DNA of 64,000 bases, taken from positions 248,001 to 312,000 of the forward strand of contig NZ_JABYQT010000002.1 in NCBI RefSeq assembly GCF_020075495.1, read 5' to 3'. Shown piece by piece: positions 8,553-19,124 of the stretch. This DNA is from Vreelandella aquamarina (lineage in GTDB: Bacteria > Pseudomonadota > Gammaproteobacteria > Pseudomonadales > Halomonadaceae). How positions within the stretch are numbered: the first letter of the stretch is position 1; the number at the start of each line of letters is the position of its first letter. The notes beneath the pieces are model-generated. The model did no database searches. It worked only from the letters and a program-made list of their open reading frames with translations, and was not told where the DNA came from. The position numbers and the translations under genes were made by a program.

Positions 8553-9136
8553 GGCGACTCCTGAGGGGTCTGTGACGCGGGCGGGTGATGGCCGCGTACG
8601 TTATCGGTTAAGCGGACCTGGCTGGTATCCAGCCAGACATCCATGCGCGTGGCGCTCATCTGCTGGGGAGGCTGCTGCAGCAGGGCGGGGGCCTCGCTCC
8701 AGGCGTGGCGCGCCAGGCCATCATAGTGCAGTTCGTCGGTATCCAGCTGCCAGCCCTCGGCTGGGGCAAGAAGCCTTGCATCACCGGAAAGAGTAAGCGC
8801 CTGGGTATCGGTATTCAGCGTGCCTTCGTTGGCGTTGGCGAGCCACTCGCGATCTTCGCTGTCGTAAAGACTGGCTACGGGCTGGGTCGCCTCGGCCGTG
8901 GCGCGCTGGGGAATGTATACCAGCAGTGGCGATGCCAGCGACTGCTCGATCCGACCCGACTCACCAAACAGCGTCATTTCGGCGTTTTCCAGCACATGAC
9001 CGGGCTCCTCGGCCTGAGCCGCTGGATCGACCGGGCGATCATCGGTACTGCGTGGGTCGAGCCAGACGAGCAGTACCCCGAGCGCCGCGACCAATCCTGC
9101 CAGCCAGACGCGTTTTCTGATCCTCCCGATCATCAC
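8549..9136 (-). CDS. lptC: LptC, membrane-anchored LPS transport protein
   Basis: Bitopic inner-membrane protein that receives LPS from LptB2FG and hands it to LptA. The N-terminal transmembrane segment is VWLAGLVAALGVLLVWL (about residues 9-25), followed by a periplasmic beta-jellyroll domain. Sequence conservation is low, as is usual for LptC (195 aa), and the call rests mainly on topology and on its position between kdsC and lptA. It overlaps both neighbours by four bases. Confidence 0.9.
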   Translation of the reverse strand: MMIGRIRKRVWLAGLVAALGVLLVWLDPRSTDDRPVDPAAQAEEPGHVLENAEMTLFGESGRIEQSLASPLLVYIPQRATAEATQPVASLYDSEDREWLANANEGTLNTDTQALTLSGDARLLAPAEGWQLDTDELHYDGLARHAWSEAPALLQQPPQQMSATRMDVWLDTSQVRLTDNVRGHHPPASQTPQESP

Positions 9137-9675
9137 GGGCGGCCATGCAGATAAGTATCGAGCACCGAGCCCCAGTGGCCCTGTGCTTCCAGGAGCGTGT
9201 CGCAGATTTCCCGTACCGCGCCATGCCCGCCCAGGCGATCGGTGATCCAGTCTGCATGGCCATGCATGTAATCCGGGGCATTGGGTACCGTGATACCGAC
9301 GCCTGCGCGCTTGATCGGTGCCAGATCGGGCAGGTCATCGCCACAGTAGGCAACCTGGCTCAAGTCCAGATCCAGGCGCTGGCAAAGCGCTTTGAGCGTA
9401 GTGAGCTTATCCTCACAACCCTGGTGGACATGGGCAATGCCCAGCGATTTGGCGCGCTGAAGCACCATCGGAGAATCACGTCCGGTAATCAGCGCCACAT
9501 GAATGCCGACTCGCTTGAGCAGCTTCAAGCCGTGCCCGTCCTGAGTGTGAAATGCCTTGATTTCGATGCCGTCGGCCTGGAAGTAGAGCCGCCCATCGGT
9601 GAGTACACCATCCACATCAAGCGCCAGCAGGCGTACGTGGCGAATCCGGTCGAGCAAGGCGGTGGGGAGGGCCAT
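9133..9675 (-). CDS. kdsC: KdsC, KDO-8-phosphate phosphatase
   Basis: HAD-superfamily phosphatase that releases free KDO from KDO-8-phosphate in lipid A inner-core synthesis. Motif I DVDGVLTDG has nucleophile D20 and acid/base D22. Motif II is in ALITGRDS and motif III in VAYCGDDLPDLAPI. 180 aa, C0-type HAD without a cap, acting as a tetramer in known members. It lies downstream of kdsD, which makes the arabinose-5-phosphate that feeds the same pathway, and is coupled to lptC. Confidence 0.96.
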   Translation of the reverse strand: MALPTALLDRIRHVRLLALDVDGVLTDGRLYFQADGIEIKAFHTQDGHGLKLLKRVGIHVALITGRDSPMVLQRAKSLGIAHVHQGCEDKLTTLKALCQRLDLDLSQVAYCGDDLPDLAPIKRAGVGITVPNAPDYMHGHADWITDRLGGHGAVREICDTLLEAQGHWGSVLDTYLHGRP

Positions 9676-9723
9676 AAAGACTCCTTGTCAGTTAACGTAT
9701 CAGTGAATATAGGGCCAAGCCGG

Positions 9724-10710
9724 CTAGATGACGCCGCTGGCGAGCAGGTCGTGCATGTGCAGTGCGCCAATCGGCCGCTGGTCATCATCCACGACTGCCA
9801 GGGCGGTAATTCGGCTGTCTTCCATGATGCGTACCGCTTCGGCCGCCAGTATGTCAGGACCGATGCGCTTGCCAGGCCGGGTCATGACGTCATCCACGGC
9901 CACTTCGCGCAGGTCGTGGAACTGATCCAGGGTACGGCGCAGGTCGCCATCGGTGTAAACCCCGGCGAGCCGGCCTTCGCTATCCACCACGCAGGTGAAC
10001 CCAAGCCCCTGGCGGGTGATTTCCAGCAGCGCATCGCGCAGCGGGCTGCCCAGTGCTACCTGAGGCAGGCGCGAACCGTCGTGCATCAGATCGCGTACGC
10101 GCAGCAGAAGCCGCTTGCCCAGGCTGCCGCCCGGGTGTGAAAGAGCAAAGTCATCGGCGGTAAATCCTCGCGCTTCGAGCAGGGCAACGGCCAGCGCGTC
10201 TCCTAAGGCAAGCGCTGCGGTCGTTGAGCTGGTCGGGGCCAGGTCAAGCGGGCAGGCCTCACGCTCGACACCGCTGTCCAGGTGCGCATCGGCATGCCTG
10301 GCAAGCGTCGAGAAAGGCTTGCCGGTCATGCTGATAAGCGGCGTTCCCAGGCGTTTCAGAAGCGGAAGCAAGGCCGTTACTTCGGCGGTTTCGCCGGAAT
10401 TGGAGAGTGCCAGCACCACGTCGGTGCGGGTAATCATGCCAAGGTCGCCGTGACTTGCCTCCCCTGGGTGAACAAAAAAGGCCGGGGTGCCGGTGCTGGC
10501 AAGCGTGGCCGCCAGCTTGCCTGCGATATGCCCTGACTTGCCCATGCCGGTCACCACTACGCGGCCCTTGCAGGCCAGCATCAACTCGCAGGCGCGGTCA
10601 AAGCTTGCATCGAGCTTGCCTTGCAGGCCGCCAATGGCCGCCTGTTCGATTTGCAGCGTGCGTAGAGCGCTTTCACGCAGGAGACTATGAGTGGAAGAGG
10701 GCTGGTGCAT
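9724..10710 (-). CDS. kdsD: KdsD, D-arabinose-5-phosphate isomerase
   Basis: Converts ribulose-5-phosphate to arabinose-5-phosphate, the first step toward KDO. An N-terminal SIS domain (GKSGHIAGKLAATLASTGTPAFF, then a second motif VLALSNSGETAEV) is followed by two CBS domains, the last in VMTRPGKRIGPDILAAEAVRIM. About 328 aa. ATG 10710 has a GAG six bases upstream; an ATG at 10716 would directly abut that GAG, so the inner start is preferred. First gene of the minus-strand operon and divergent from mlaF. Confidence 0.96.
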   Translation of the reverse strand: MHQPSSTHSLLRESALRTLQIEQAAIGGLQGKLDASFDRACELMLACKGRVVVTGMGKSGHIAGKLAATLASTGTPAFFVHPGEASHGDLGMITRTDVVLALSNSGETAEVTALLPLLKRLGTPLISMTGKPFSTLARHADAHLDSGVEREACPLDLAPTSSTTAALALGDALAVALLEARGFTADDFALSHPGGSLGKRLLLRVRDLMHDGSRLPQVALGSPLRDALLEITRQGLGFTCVVDSEGRLAGVYTDGDLRRTLDQFHDLREVAVDDVMTRPGKRIGPDILAAEAVRIMEDSRITALAVVDDDQRPIGALHMHDLLASGVI

Positions 10711-10858
10711 GAACATCTCGTCTTGATGGAAACATGAAGCGTCGAACCTACAAGAATACCATTTCGTACGCGTCTGTAAGCATAGCGCTTTAAAGGGTTT
10801 TACGATGGTATTGGAACGTGCGCTCGTCTGTTGGTGCCAGTCGGGTTACGATACGATG

Positions 10859-10899
10859 TTCGATAATTATTCGAAAACACTGTTTTTAAACGGTAGAAT
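10859..10899 (+). promoter_or_regulatory. Candidate promoter and dyad upstream of mlaF
   Basis: A -10 TAGAAT (10894-10899) lies 17 bp after TCGAAA (10871-10876, four of six matches to the -35 consensus). The -35 overlaps an AT-rich dyad, TTCGA-N7-TCGAA (10859-10875), a plausible operator position. The mlaF ATG is about 57 bp downstream. The 240-bp kdsD-mlaF gap holds nothing else I can identify. Confidence 0.5.
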
Positions 10900-10956
10900 A
10901 GACCGACAGCCTCATCGGCTCGCTCGACACAATCGACAAGGGGAGTCGAACCACCC

Positions 10957-11775
10957 ATGACAGATGTTCCCTTTATTGAGATACAAGATGTGCATTTCTC
11001 GCGCGGAAGCCATGAGATCTTTCGCGGCATCGACATGCTTATCCCGCAGGGCAAGGTTACCGCGATCATGGGCCCAAGCGGCACCGGCAAGACAACGCTG
11101 CTTAAGCTGATTGGCGGCCAGCTGACGCCTGACCGAGGGCGTATTCTGGTGGATGGGCAGGACGTGCATCGGCTATCACGCAAGGCGCTGTTCGCCCTGC
11201 GCAAGCGCATGGGCATGCTGTTTCAGAGCGGCGCGCTGTTTTCGGATCTGGACGTATTTGAAAACGTGGCATTTCCGCTGCGGGTTCATACCGACCTCCC
11301 CGATGCCATGATCCGCGATCTGGTGCTTTTGAAGCTTCAGGCTGTGGGGCTTCGTGGTGCGCGCCACTTGAACCCTGCCGAGCTTTCCGGCGGCATGGCA
11401 AGGCGGGTAGCCTTGGCCCGGGCCATCGCGCTGGACCCGGAACTGATTCTCTACGATGAGCCATTTGTCGGCCAGGACCCGATTTCCATGGGTGTACTGG
11501 TGCAGTTGATCAAGCGGCTCAACGAAGCGCTGAAGCTGACCTCGGTAGTGGTGTCTCACGATATCAAAGAGACATTGAGCATTGCCGACTATCTTTATCT
11601 ACTGGCCGATGGCCAAGTGGTGGCAAAGGGAACGCCGGAGACGCTGAATGCCAATCAGGACCCGCGAGTAAGCCAGTTTGTACACGGTGAGCCCGACGGG
11701 CCTGTGCCGTTTCACTATCCCGCCGAGACGCTCTACAGCGATATTCTTGGCGCTACCACAACAAGGGCGAGGTAA
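10957..11775 (+). CDS. mlaF: MlaF, ATPase of the Mla phospholipid transporter
   Basis: Cytoplasmic ATPase of the MlaFEDB inner-membrane complex that moves phospholipid between the periplasmic carrier MlaC and the inner membrane, preserving outer-membrane asymmetry. Walker [10 protein letters not shown] is near residue 37, the signature is LSGGMARR, and Walker [16 protein letters not shown] with the His switch SHDIKE follow. 272 aa; the C-terminal tail ending ...GATTTRAR is of the kind that contacts the neighbouring MlaF and MlaB. First gene of mlaFEDCB, overlapping mlaE by one base. Confidence 0.97.
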   Translation: MTDVPFIEIQDVHFSRGSHEIFRGIDMLIPQGKVTAIMGPSGTGKTTLLKLIGGQLTPDRGRILVDGQDVHRLSRKALFALRKRMGMLFQSGALFSDLDVFENVAFPLRVHTDLPDAMIRDLVLLKLQAVGLRGARHLNPAELSGGMARRVALARAIALDPELILYDEPFVGQDPISMGVLVQLIKRLNEALKLTSVVVSHDIKETLSIADYLYLLADGQVVAKGTPETLNANQDPRVSQFVHGEPDGPVPFHYPAETLYSDILGATTTRAR

Positions 11776-12578
11776 TGCAGTCGAGATTTGATCAAGGCGC
11801 TGTCGGCCGTATCGTCCGTCTCGGACGCAAGGGGTGCGACGTCATGGAAGCCCTGGGTCGGGCCGGATTATTTCTGGGTCAGTCCGCCATAGGCGTGCCT
11901 TCGCGTGAAGGGTGGTACCTGTGGCTTCGCCAGATGCATTTTGTCGGCGTTCTGTCGCTTGCCATCGTGATCGTGTCCGGGCTTTTCATCGGCATGGTGC
12001 TGGCGCTGCAGGGGTACACCATCCTGGTCGACTTTGGCGCCGAGCAGGCGCTCGGGCAGATGGTGGCACTGTCGCTTTTACGTGAGCTGGCACCGGTAGT
12101 GGCGGCCTTGCTGTTCGCTGGTCGCGCAGGCTCTGCACTGACCGCAGAAATTGGCTTGATGAAGGCCACCGAGCAACTGACCAGCATGGAAATGATCGGC
12201 GTGGACCCGCTGCGCCGTGTGATCGCTCCCCGGCTGTGGGCCGGTTTTATCGCGCTGCCGATACTGACCGTGGGCTTTAGCGTGGTAGGTATCTGGGGCG
12301 GGTATCTGGTCGGGGTTCAGTGGCTGGGCGTCTTTGAAGGCTCCTACTGGAGCAACATGCAGGCCAGCGTTTCCTTCATGAACGATGTGGGCAACGGCAT
12401 GATCAAGAGTCTGGTCTTTGCCATCGTCGTGACCTGGATTGCGGTTTTCCAGGGCTATGATCTGGTGCCCACTTCGGAAGGTATTTCGCGCGCTACCACG
12501 CGCACGGTCGTGTATTCGTCGCTTGCGGTACTGGGGCTTGATTTTGTACTAACCGCCGTGATGTTCGGTGGACTTTAA
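11775..12578 (+). CDS. mlaE: MlaE, permease of the Mla transporter
   Basis: Inner-membrane permease, dimeric in the MlaFEDB complex. 267 aa with an N-terminal amphipathic helix followed by about five hydrophobic segments, the first strong one being [20 protein letters not shown]. The family signature [22 protein letters not shown], the MlaF coupling region, is intact, as is [18 protein letters not shown]. It starts within the last codon of mlaF (stop and start share bases at 11775) and is followed 15 bp later by mlaD. Confidence 0.97.
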   Translation: MQSRFDQGAVGRIVRLGRKGCDVMEALGRAGLFLGQSAIGVPSREGWYLWLRQMHFVGVLSLAIVIVSGLFIGMVLALQGYTILVDFGAEQALGQMVALSLLRELAPVVAALLFAGRAGSALTAEIGLMKATEQLTSMEMIGVDPLRRVIAPRLWAGFIALPILTVGFSVVGIWGGYLVGVQWLGVFEGSYWSNMQASVSFMNDVGNGMIKSLVFAIVVTWIAVFQGYDLVPTSEGISRATTRTVVYSSLAVLGLDFVLTAVMFGGL

Positions 12579-12593
12579 GGGTGGAGTGATTTC

Positions 12594-13058
12594 ATGAAGC
12601 GCAGTAAAACCGTGGAATTTGGCGTGGGCCTGTTCATGCTGGCGGGTATCATTGGCCTTGTGTTTCTAGGGCTTCGTGTGAGCGGCATGAGTCTGGCCGC
12701 TCCTTCTGAAACCTTCCGCCTCGAGGCGAATTTCTCCAATATCGGCGGCTTGAGGCCTCGTGCTCGCGTCACCATGGCTGGCGTGACGGTCGGGCGAGTG
12801 GAGTCCATCGACCTGGATACCGAGTGGTATGACGCCAAGGTCACGCTACGCTTGGACAATGACCTGGAGGGCCAGCTGTCACGCGATACTACTGCGGCCA
12901 TCCTGACCGCTGGACTGCTCGGCGAGCAGTACATCGGCCTGAGTATCGGTGGTGACCCCGAGGTGCTCGAGGATGGCGATACTCTTCGTGATACGCAGTC
13001 GGCGCTGGTGCTGGAAGAACTTATCCAGCAATTTGTGTCCAACATGGCAACCAACTAA
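12594..13058 (+). CDS. mlaD: MlaD, MCE-domain substrate-binding subunit
   Basis: Single-pass inner-membrane protein with one MCE domain; forms a hexameric ring on the periplasmic side of MlaE through which phospholipid passes. Transmembrane segment about residues 8-25 (FGVGLFMLAGIIGLVFLGL), then the MCE domain with FRLEANFSNIGGLRPRARV and LLGEQYIGLSIGG. 154 aa, the usual short length. Located between mlaE and mlaC with gaps of 15 and about 24 bp. Confidence 0.97.
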   Translation: MKRSKTVEFGVGLFMLAGIIGLVFLGLRVSGMSLAAPSETFRLEANFSNIGGLRPRARVTMAGVTVGRVESIDLDTEWYDAKVTLRLDNDLEGQLSRDTTAAILTAGLLGEQYIGLSIGGDPEVLEDGDTLRDTQSALVLEELIQQFVSNMATN

Positions 13059-13082
13059 TCGTTTTTTCTCGAGGTGAACACG

Positions 13083-13739
13083 ATGCGTAAAATAAACGTT
13101 GCAACACTCCCCTGGCTGGCAGCCATGCTGGCGCTGGTACTTGCACTCCCTTTTCAAGCCCAGGCCCAATCCCAGAGCCCCGAGGCGATGATTCGTGAAA
13201 ACGTCAACTCTCTCATGGGCGAAATCGAAGGCAAGCGCGACTATTACGCCAGTAACATCGATGAGCTTGAAGCGCTGGTCAACGACAGCCTGGATGACGT
13301 GGCAGACTTTCGCTACATCGGCGCGAGCGTCATGGGAAGCTATTTCCGCAATGCAACGCCAGAGCAGCGCAGTCGCTTTGCCAATGTCTTCCGCCAGACC
13401 CTGATCGATACCTATACGCGGGGCTTGGTAACGTTCGACTACCAGGATCTGCGCGTGCTGGACAACCAGCGCAGCCAGCGCTATGACGACCAGGCGAGCG
13501 TGGACATGGAAGTGGTGGCCAGTAATGGTCAGGTCTACCCGGTAAGCTACAGCCTGCGCCTTGCCGATAATCAGTGGCGAGTGGTCAACGTGATCGTCAA
13601 CGGCATCAACCTGGGCCTTACCTTCCGCAACCAGTTTGACCAGGCCATGCGCCAGAACAATCGCGATTACGATGCCGTCATTCGCGGCTGGGCGCCGGAA
13701 ATTGGTGTCGAAGAGCTGGAGCAGGGGGGCGATGCGTGA
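13083..13739 (+). CDS. mlaC: MlaC, periplasmic phospholipid carrier
   Basis: Soluble periplasmic protein shuttling phospholipid between the MlaA-porin complex and MlaFEDB. Signal peptide at the N-terminus (MRKINVATLPWLAAMLALVLA, ending ...FQAQAQ), then the family region YIGASVMGSYFRNATPEQRSRF and YPVSYSLRL with the C-terminal VNGINLGLTFRNQF. ATG 13083 has GAGG eight bases upstream; an in-frame GTG at 13074 would overlap that site. 218 aa. The stop overlaps the GTG start of mlaB. No mlaA is visible in the window. Confidence 0.95.
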   Translation: MRKINVATLPWLAAMLALVLALPFQAQAQSQSPEAMIRENVNSLMGEIEGKRDYYASNIDELEALVNDSLDDVADFRYIGASVMGSYFRNATPEQRSRFANVFRQTLIDTYTRGLVTFDYQDLRVLDNQRSQRYDDQASVDMEVVASNGQVYPVSYSLRLADNQWRVVNVIVNGINLGLTFRNQFDQAMRQNNRDYDAVIRGWAPEIGVEELEQGGDA

Positions 13740-14068
13740 CACGTTTACTGTCACAGCCTCTCGCCACTCTCGACGTCGAGCAGAGCACGCTGTATGTGAC
13801 TGGCGATGTGGGAATGAACGCGGCGGCCGAATTGGTCGCCGCAGGGGCGAAGTGGCTTGAAACCGGCGGCTTCACGGCGGTCGGATTCGACTTCAGCGGC
13901 GTTGAGAAGGCCAGTAGCGCCGTCATGAGCGTGCTTTTCGAATGGCTTCGTAGCTGCAAGCGTCATCACATCGCGGTGAGCGCGATTACTCTTTCTGCTC
14001 CTCTCGAGCGGCTGGCTTCTCTCTCGGAGCTGGACGCCCTGATCCATTCGCCAGCCCTCGCCGAGTAG
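13736..14068 (+). CDS. mlaB: MlaB, STAS-domain subunit of the Mla transporter
   Basis: Small cytosolic STAS protein that binds MlaF and is needed for assembly and activity of MlaFEDB. 110 aa with the STAS core LYVTGDVGMNAAAELV and FDFSGVEKASSAVMSVLFEWLRSCKRH. The conserved Ser/Thr position is present within EKASSAV. It begins with GTG overlapping the mlaC TGA by four bases (GTGA), indicating translational coupling. Low sequence conservation is typical; context makes the call secure. Confidence 0.93.
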   Translation: MTRLLSQPLATLDVEQSTLYVTGDVGMNAAAELVAAGAKWLETGGFTAVGFDFSGVEKASSAVMSVLFEWLRSCKRHHIAVSAITLSAPLERLASLSELDALIHSPALAE

Positions 14069-14164
14069 GGTTGGCGCCCTTGGCATCGCCAAGCGTGCCG
14101 CTTTTCTTTATCATGTTGCCTCATTGTCATCATCTACCACGACGTCGAAGGAGTTTCCTGTCTC

Positions 14165-15686
<1,522 letters not shown>

Positions 15687-15714
15687 GCCATGCTATCAAC
15701 CGTTGGCCAATACA

Positions 15715-16368
15715 ATGAGTAAGCAATTGATTCTCGCCCTTTCCAAGGGGCGCATTCTGGACGAAACACTGCCACTGCTCGCGGATGCCGGCATTACACC
15801 GGCAGAAGACCTGGGCAAGAGCCGCAAGCTTCTGTTCGATACCAATCTGGCCGACGTCAAGCTGGTGGTCATTCGGGCAACCGACGTGCCCACCTACGTT
15901 CAGCTGGGGGCTGCAGACCTGGGGATTGCCGGCAAGGACGTGCTGCTCGAGCACGGTGCCGAAGGGCTCTACGAGCCGCTGGATCTGGATATCGCTCGCT
16001 GCAAGCTGATGACGGCCGGTGTGACGGGACATCAGCCAGCCCAGGCGCGCCGTCGGGTAGCTACCAAGTTCGTCAATATCGCCAGACGCTACTACGCCGA
16101 GCAGGGCATCCAGGCCGAGGTCATCAAGCTGTATGGAGCCATGGAGCTTGCGCCCTTGATGAACCTGGCCGACGAGATTGTCGATATCGTGGATACCGGT
16201 AATACGCTACGGGCCAACGGCATGGAGCCGCGTGAACTGATTGCTCATATCAGTACGCGTCTGGTCGTCAACAAGGCGGCCATGACCATGAAGCACGAGC
16301 GTATCAAGCCGCTTTTGGCGCGTCTGGACAGCGCGGTAAAAAAACGCCAGGCGCTGCCTGTACAATGA
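15715..16368 (+). CDS. hisG: HisG, ATP phosphoribosyltransferase (short form)
   Basis: First enzyme of histidine biosynthesis: ATP + PRPP to phosphoribosyl-ATP. 217 aa with [17 protein letters not shown] at the N-terminus and the PRPP-binding [16 protein letters not shown] motif. It ends soon after the catalytic domains, so this is the short form lacking the histidine-binding C-terminal domain. Short HisG works in an octamer with HisZ, which is not in this window and should be elsewhere. ATG 15715 is chosen; the frame continues upstream inside murA. hisD follows after 13 bp. Confidence 0.96.
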   Translation: MSKQLILALSKGRILDETLPLLADAGITPAEDLGKSRKLLFDTNLADVKLVVIRATDVPTYVQLGAADLGIAGKDVLLEHGAEGLYEPLDLDIARCKLMTAGVTGHQPAQARRRVATKFVNIARRYYAEQGIQAEVIKLYGAMELAPLMNLADEIVDIVDTGNTLRANGMEPRELIAHISTRLVVNKAAMTMKHERIKPLLARLDSAVKKRQALPVQ

Positions 16369-16381
16369 CTCGGGAGTCTTT

Positions 16382-17710
16382 ATGAGCACCACGTCTTCAA
16401 CGGGAACGCCGCCCACGGTTGCCCGTCTCTCGACACGCGATGATGCCTTCGAGCAACGCCTGGGCGCGTTGCTGGACTGGGAGGGGGTTTCCGATAGCGC
16501 GGTTCAAGCCCGCGTCGAGGAAATCCTGGCCGACGTCAAGCAGCGCGGTGACGCTGCAGTGATCGAAGCCACCAACCGCTTTGACCGCCTCGCGGTGGAG
16601 TCCATGCAGGCGCTGTGCCTGACGCCGGAGCGTCTCAAACAGGCGTTTGAGCATCTGCCCGGCGAGCAGCGTGAGGCGCTTGCCAGTGCCGCGGAGCGCA
16701 TCCGGCTTTACCACGAGCGTCAGAAACCTGGCTCCTGGCAATATGAAGAAGCCGACGGCACGGTACTGGGGCAGCAAGTGACGCCACTCGACCGCGCGGG
16801 TATCTACGTGCCCGGCGGCAAGGCCGCCTATCCATCCTCCGTGCTGATGAACGCCATCCCGGCTCACGTGGCGGGCGTGCGCGAGATCGTCATGGTGGTC
16901 CCCACGCCGGACGGCGTGATCAACGAGCTGGTGCTGGCGGCAGCGCATCTGGCCGGTGTGGATCATGTCTTTACCATTGGCGGTGCCCAGGCAATTGCCG
17001 CCATGGCCTACGGTACGCAAACGGTGCCGCGAGTGGACAAGATCGTGGGGCCTGGCAACATCTATGTCGCCACCGCCAAGCGGGCCGTGTTTGGCCAGGT
17101 GGGAATCGACATGATTGCCGGGCCTTCGGAGATTCTGGTGGTTTCCGACGGTCAGACGGACCCCGAGTGGCTTGCCATGGACCTATTCTCCCAGGCAGAG
17201 CACGACGAGGACGCTCAGGCCATTCTGGTGAGCTGGGATAGAGAACACCTGGATGCGGTCGAGGAGGCCATCGAACGCCTGCTGCCGACCCTGGAGCGTG
17301 AAGCGATCGTGCGTGAATCGCTTGGCCGGCGCGGCGCACTGATTCTTTGTGAAGGCCGGGCCGAGGCGATCAGCCTGATCAACCGGATTGCACCTGAGCA
17401 TCTCGAACTCTCCGTGGATGCCCCGGAAAGCTGGCTTGAGGAGGTGCGACATGCAGGCGCCATCTTCATGGGACGCTATACTGCCGAAGCGCTGGGCGAC
17501 TACTGTGCAGGCCCCAATCACGTTCTGCCGACCTCCGGCACGGCGCGTTTTTCGTCGCCACTGGGTGTCTACGACTTCCAGAAGCGCTCCTCGATCATCA
17601 ACTGCTCTCGCGAAGGGGCTTCAGTGCTGGGCGGGGTTGCCTCCGTGCTGGCACGGGGCGAGTCGCTGACCGCTCATGCGCGGTCAGCCGAATACCGTAT
17701 CGAGAAATAA
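16382..17710 (+). CDS. hisD: HisD, histidinol dehydrogenase
   Basis: Final two oxidations of histidine synthesis, L-histidinol to L-histidine, NAD- and zinc-dependent. 442 aa. Visible signatures include [19 protein letters not shown], the [29 protein letters not shown] block, and zinc or catalytic residues in [17 protein letters not shown] and GPNHVLPT. It forms a pair with hisG. In Pseudomonas hisC follows, but here the convergent algW/degS starts 15 bp after the stop, so hisC is elsewhere. Confidence 0.98.
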   Translation: MSTTSSTGTPPTVARLSTRDDAFEQRLGALLDWEGVSDSAVQARVEEILADVKQRGDAAVIEATNRFDRLAVESMQALCLTPERLKQAFEHLPGEQREALASAAERIRLYHERQKPGSWQYEEADGTVLGQQVTPLDRAGIYVPGGKAAYPSSVLMNAIPAHVAGVREIVMVVPTPDGVINELVLAAAHLAGVDHVFTIGGAQAIAAMAYGTQTVPRVDKIVGPGNIYVATAKRAVFGQVGIDMIAGPSEILVVSDGQTDPEWLAMDLFSQAEHDEDAQAILVSWDREHLDAVEEAIERLLPTLEREAIVRESLGRRGALILCEGRAEAISLINRIAPEHLELSVDAPESWLEEVRHAGAIFMGRYTAEALGDYCAGPNHVLPTSGTARFSSPLGVYDFQKRSSIINCSREGASVLGGVASVLARGESLTAHARSAEYRIEK

Positions 17711-17725
17711 GCGCCTCGGCGGGCG

Positions 17726-18985
17726 TCACGAATCCTTCGGGCGCTCGCCAGCAGGTGCATTGGTCATCACCGGGCGCTCGCCCACTTCCAAAGTGACATC
17801 CATCCGCTCGCCGCTGCGCACGATAGTGAGAGGAAGGGAGGTGCCGGGCGGAATCGAGGCAATGTTGCTCATGGTAGCGCGGGCGTCAAGAACCGCCTGG
17901 CCGTCGATGGAGAGCAGGATGTCGCCCGGTTCCAGGCCGGCATTGGCCGCCGGCCCGCCGCTGACCACCCCTGCCACGATCACGCCCTGAGGAGTGCGTA
18001 GGCCAAACGAGGCGGCAAGCTCTCTGGAAAGCGCTTGTGCCTCGATACCCAGCCAGCCGCGAATCACCCGCCCCTGAGTTACCAGCTCATCGAGAATGCT
18101 GTGCGCCAGGTTGGCGGGAATGGCAAAGCCAATGCCTTGTGAGCCTCCAGAGCGCGAAAAGATGGCGGTATTGATGCCGACCAGGGCGCCGTCCGGATTG
18201 ACCAGGGCGCCGCCCGAGTTGCCCGGGTTGATCGCTGCATCGGTCTGAATGAAGTCTTCGTAGGCATTCAGGCCAAGATGGCTGCGACCGGTGGCGCTGA
18301 TGATGCCCATGGTCACTGTCTGGCCGACGCCGAACGGATTGCCGATCGCCAGGGCGACATCGCCCACGGCCACGTCGGCGGAGTCGGTCATCTCAATGAC
18401 CGGAAGATCATCGAGGCGGATGCGCAGCACCGCCAGGTCGCTTTCCGGGTCGGTGCCGATCACTTCTGCCAGGGTTTCGCGGCCATCGCGCAGCGCTACC
18501 TGAATTTCATCGGCGCCGTTGATTACATGGTGGTTGGTCAGCACGTAGCCATCGTGGCTAACAATGACTCCCGAACCCAGGCTCGACAGCATGCGTTGAT
18601 GCGTGGTGGCGTCGTCGCCGTTGAAGAACTGCTGGAAAAAGGGGTCCGACATCAGCGGATGCTGGTCGCGCTCGACAATACGCGATGAATAGATATTGAC
18701 CACAGCGGGGGCTGCCTGGCTGACCGCATGGGCGTAACTTGCTGGCCCCTGATCCCGTGACAGGGGAGCGGCCTGGCGGATGTCCGGCGCGGGTCGGTTG
18801 CTTGACTGCTCGCTGGCGGTCACCAGCGGGGAGGCCGGTGGCTGTGACGATGAGGAAGGCGCGCTCGAAAACGGCGTGCTGGAAAACGGGTTGGAAAGCT
18901 TGTCTGGAAAGATGAAGAGCAGCAGGGCAGCCAGCAGCACCCCGGTCAAAACAGGCCATAGATAGGGCAGCACAAAGCGGTGCAT
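17726..18985 (-). CDS. algW: AlgW/DegS-type periplasmic serine protease
   Basis: Membrane-anchored HtrA protease that senses misfolded outer-membrane proteins through its PDZ domain and makes the first cut in the anti-sigma factor of the sigma-E/AlgU stress response. N-terminal transmembrane segment about residues 10-26, then a Ser/Pro-rich linker (33-62), protease domain with triad H153 (TNHHV), D183 (ESDLAVL), S257 (GNSGG), and a single PDZ near residues 325-410. 419 aa from ATG 18985, which has GAGGA eight bases upstream; the frame is open further upstream without family similarity. AlgW and DegS cannot be told apart from sequence alone. Confidence 0.93.
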   Translation of the reverse strand: MHRFVLPYLWPVLTGVLLAALLLFIFPDKLSNPFSSTPFSSAPSSSSQPPASPLVTASEQSSNRPAPDIRQAAPLSRDQGPASYAHAVSQAAPAVVNIYSSRIVERDQHPLMSDPFFQQFFNGDDATTHQRMLSSLGSGVIVSHDGYVLTNHHVINGADEIQVALRDGRETLAEVIGTDPESDLAVLRIRLDDLPVIEMTDSADVAVGDVALAIGNPFGVGQTVTMGIISATGRSHLGLNAYEDFIQTDAAINPGNSGGALVNPDGALVGINTAIFSRSGGSQGIGFAIPANLAHSILDELVTQGRVIRGWLGIEAQALSRELAASFGLRTPQGVIVAGVVSGGPAANAGLEPGDILLSIDGQAVLDARATMSNIASIPPGTSLPLTIVRSGERMDVTLEVGERPVMTNAPAGERPKDS

Positions 18986-19124
18986 GCAAGTGTTCCTCAG
19001 CGGGTAGCGGTCTTGATGAACGTGAGGTTCGCGATCATACGAAACGAGTTTTACTATGGCATCATGGTAACACTTTATAGTGTCGTTCCTCACGACCCCT
19101 GTACGAATCATTAAAGGAGCCTTT

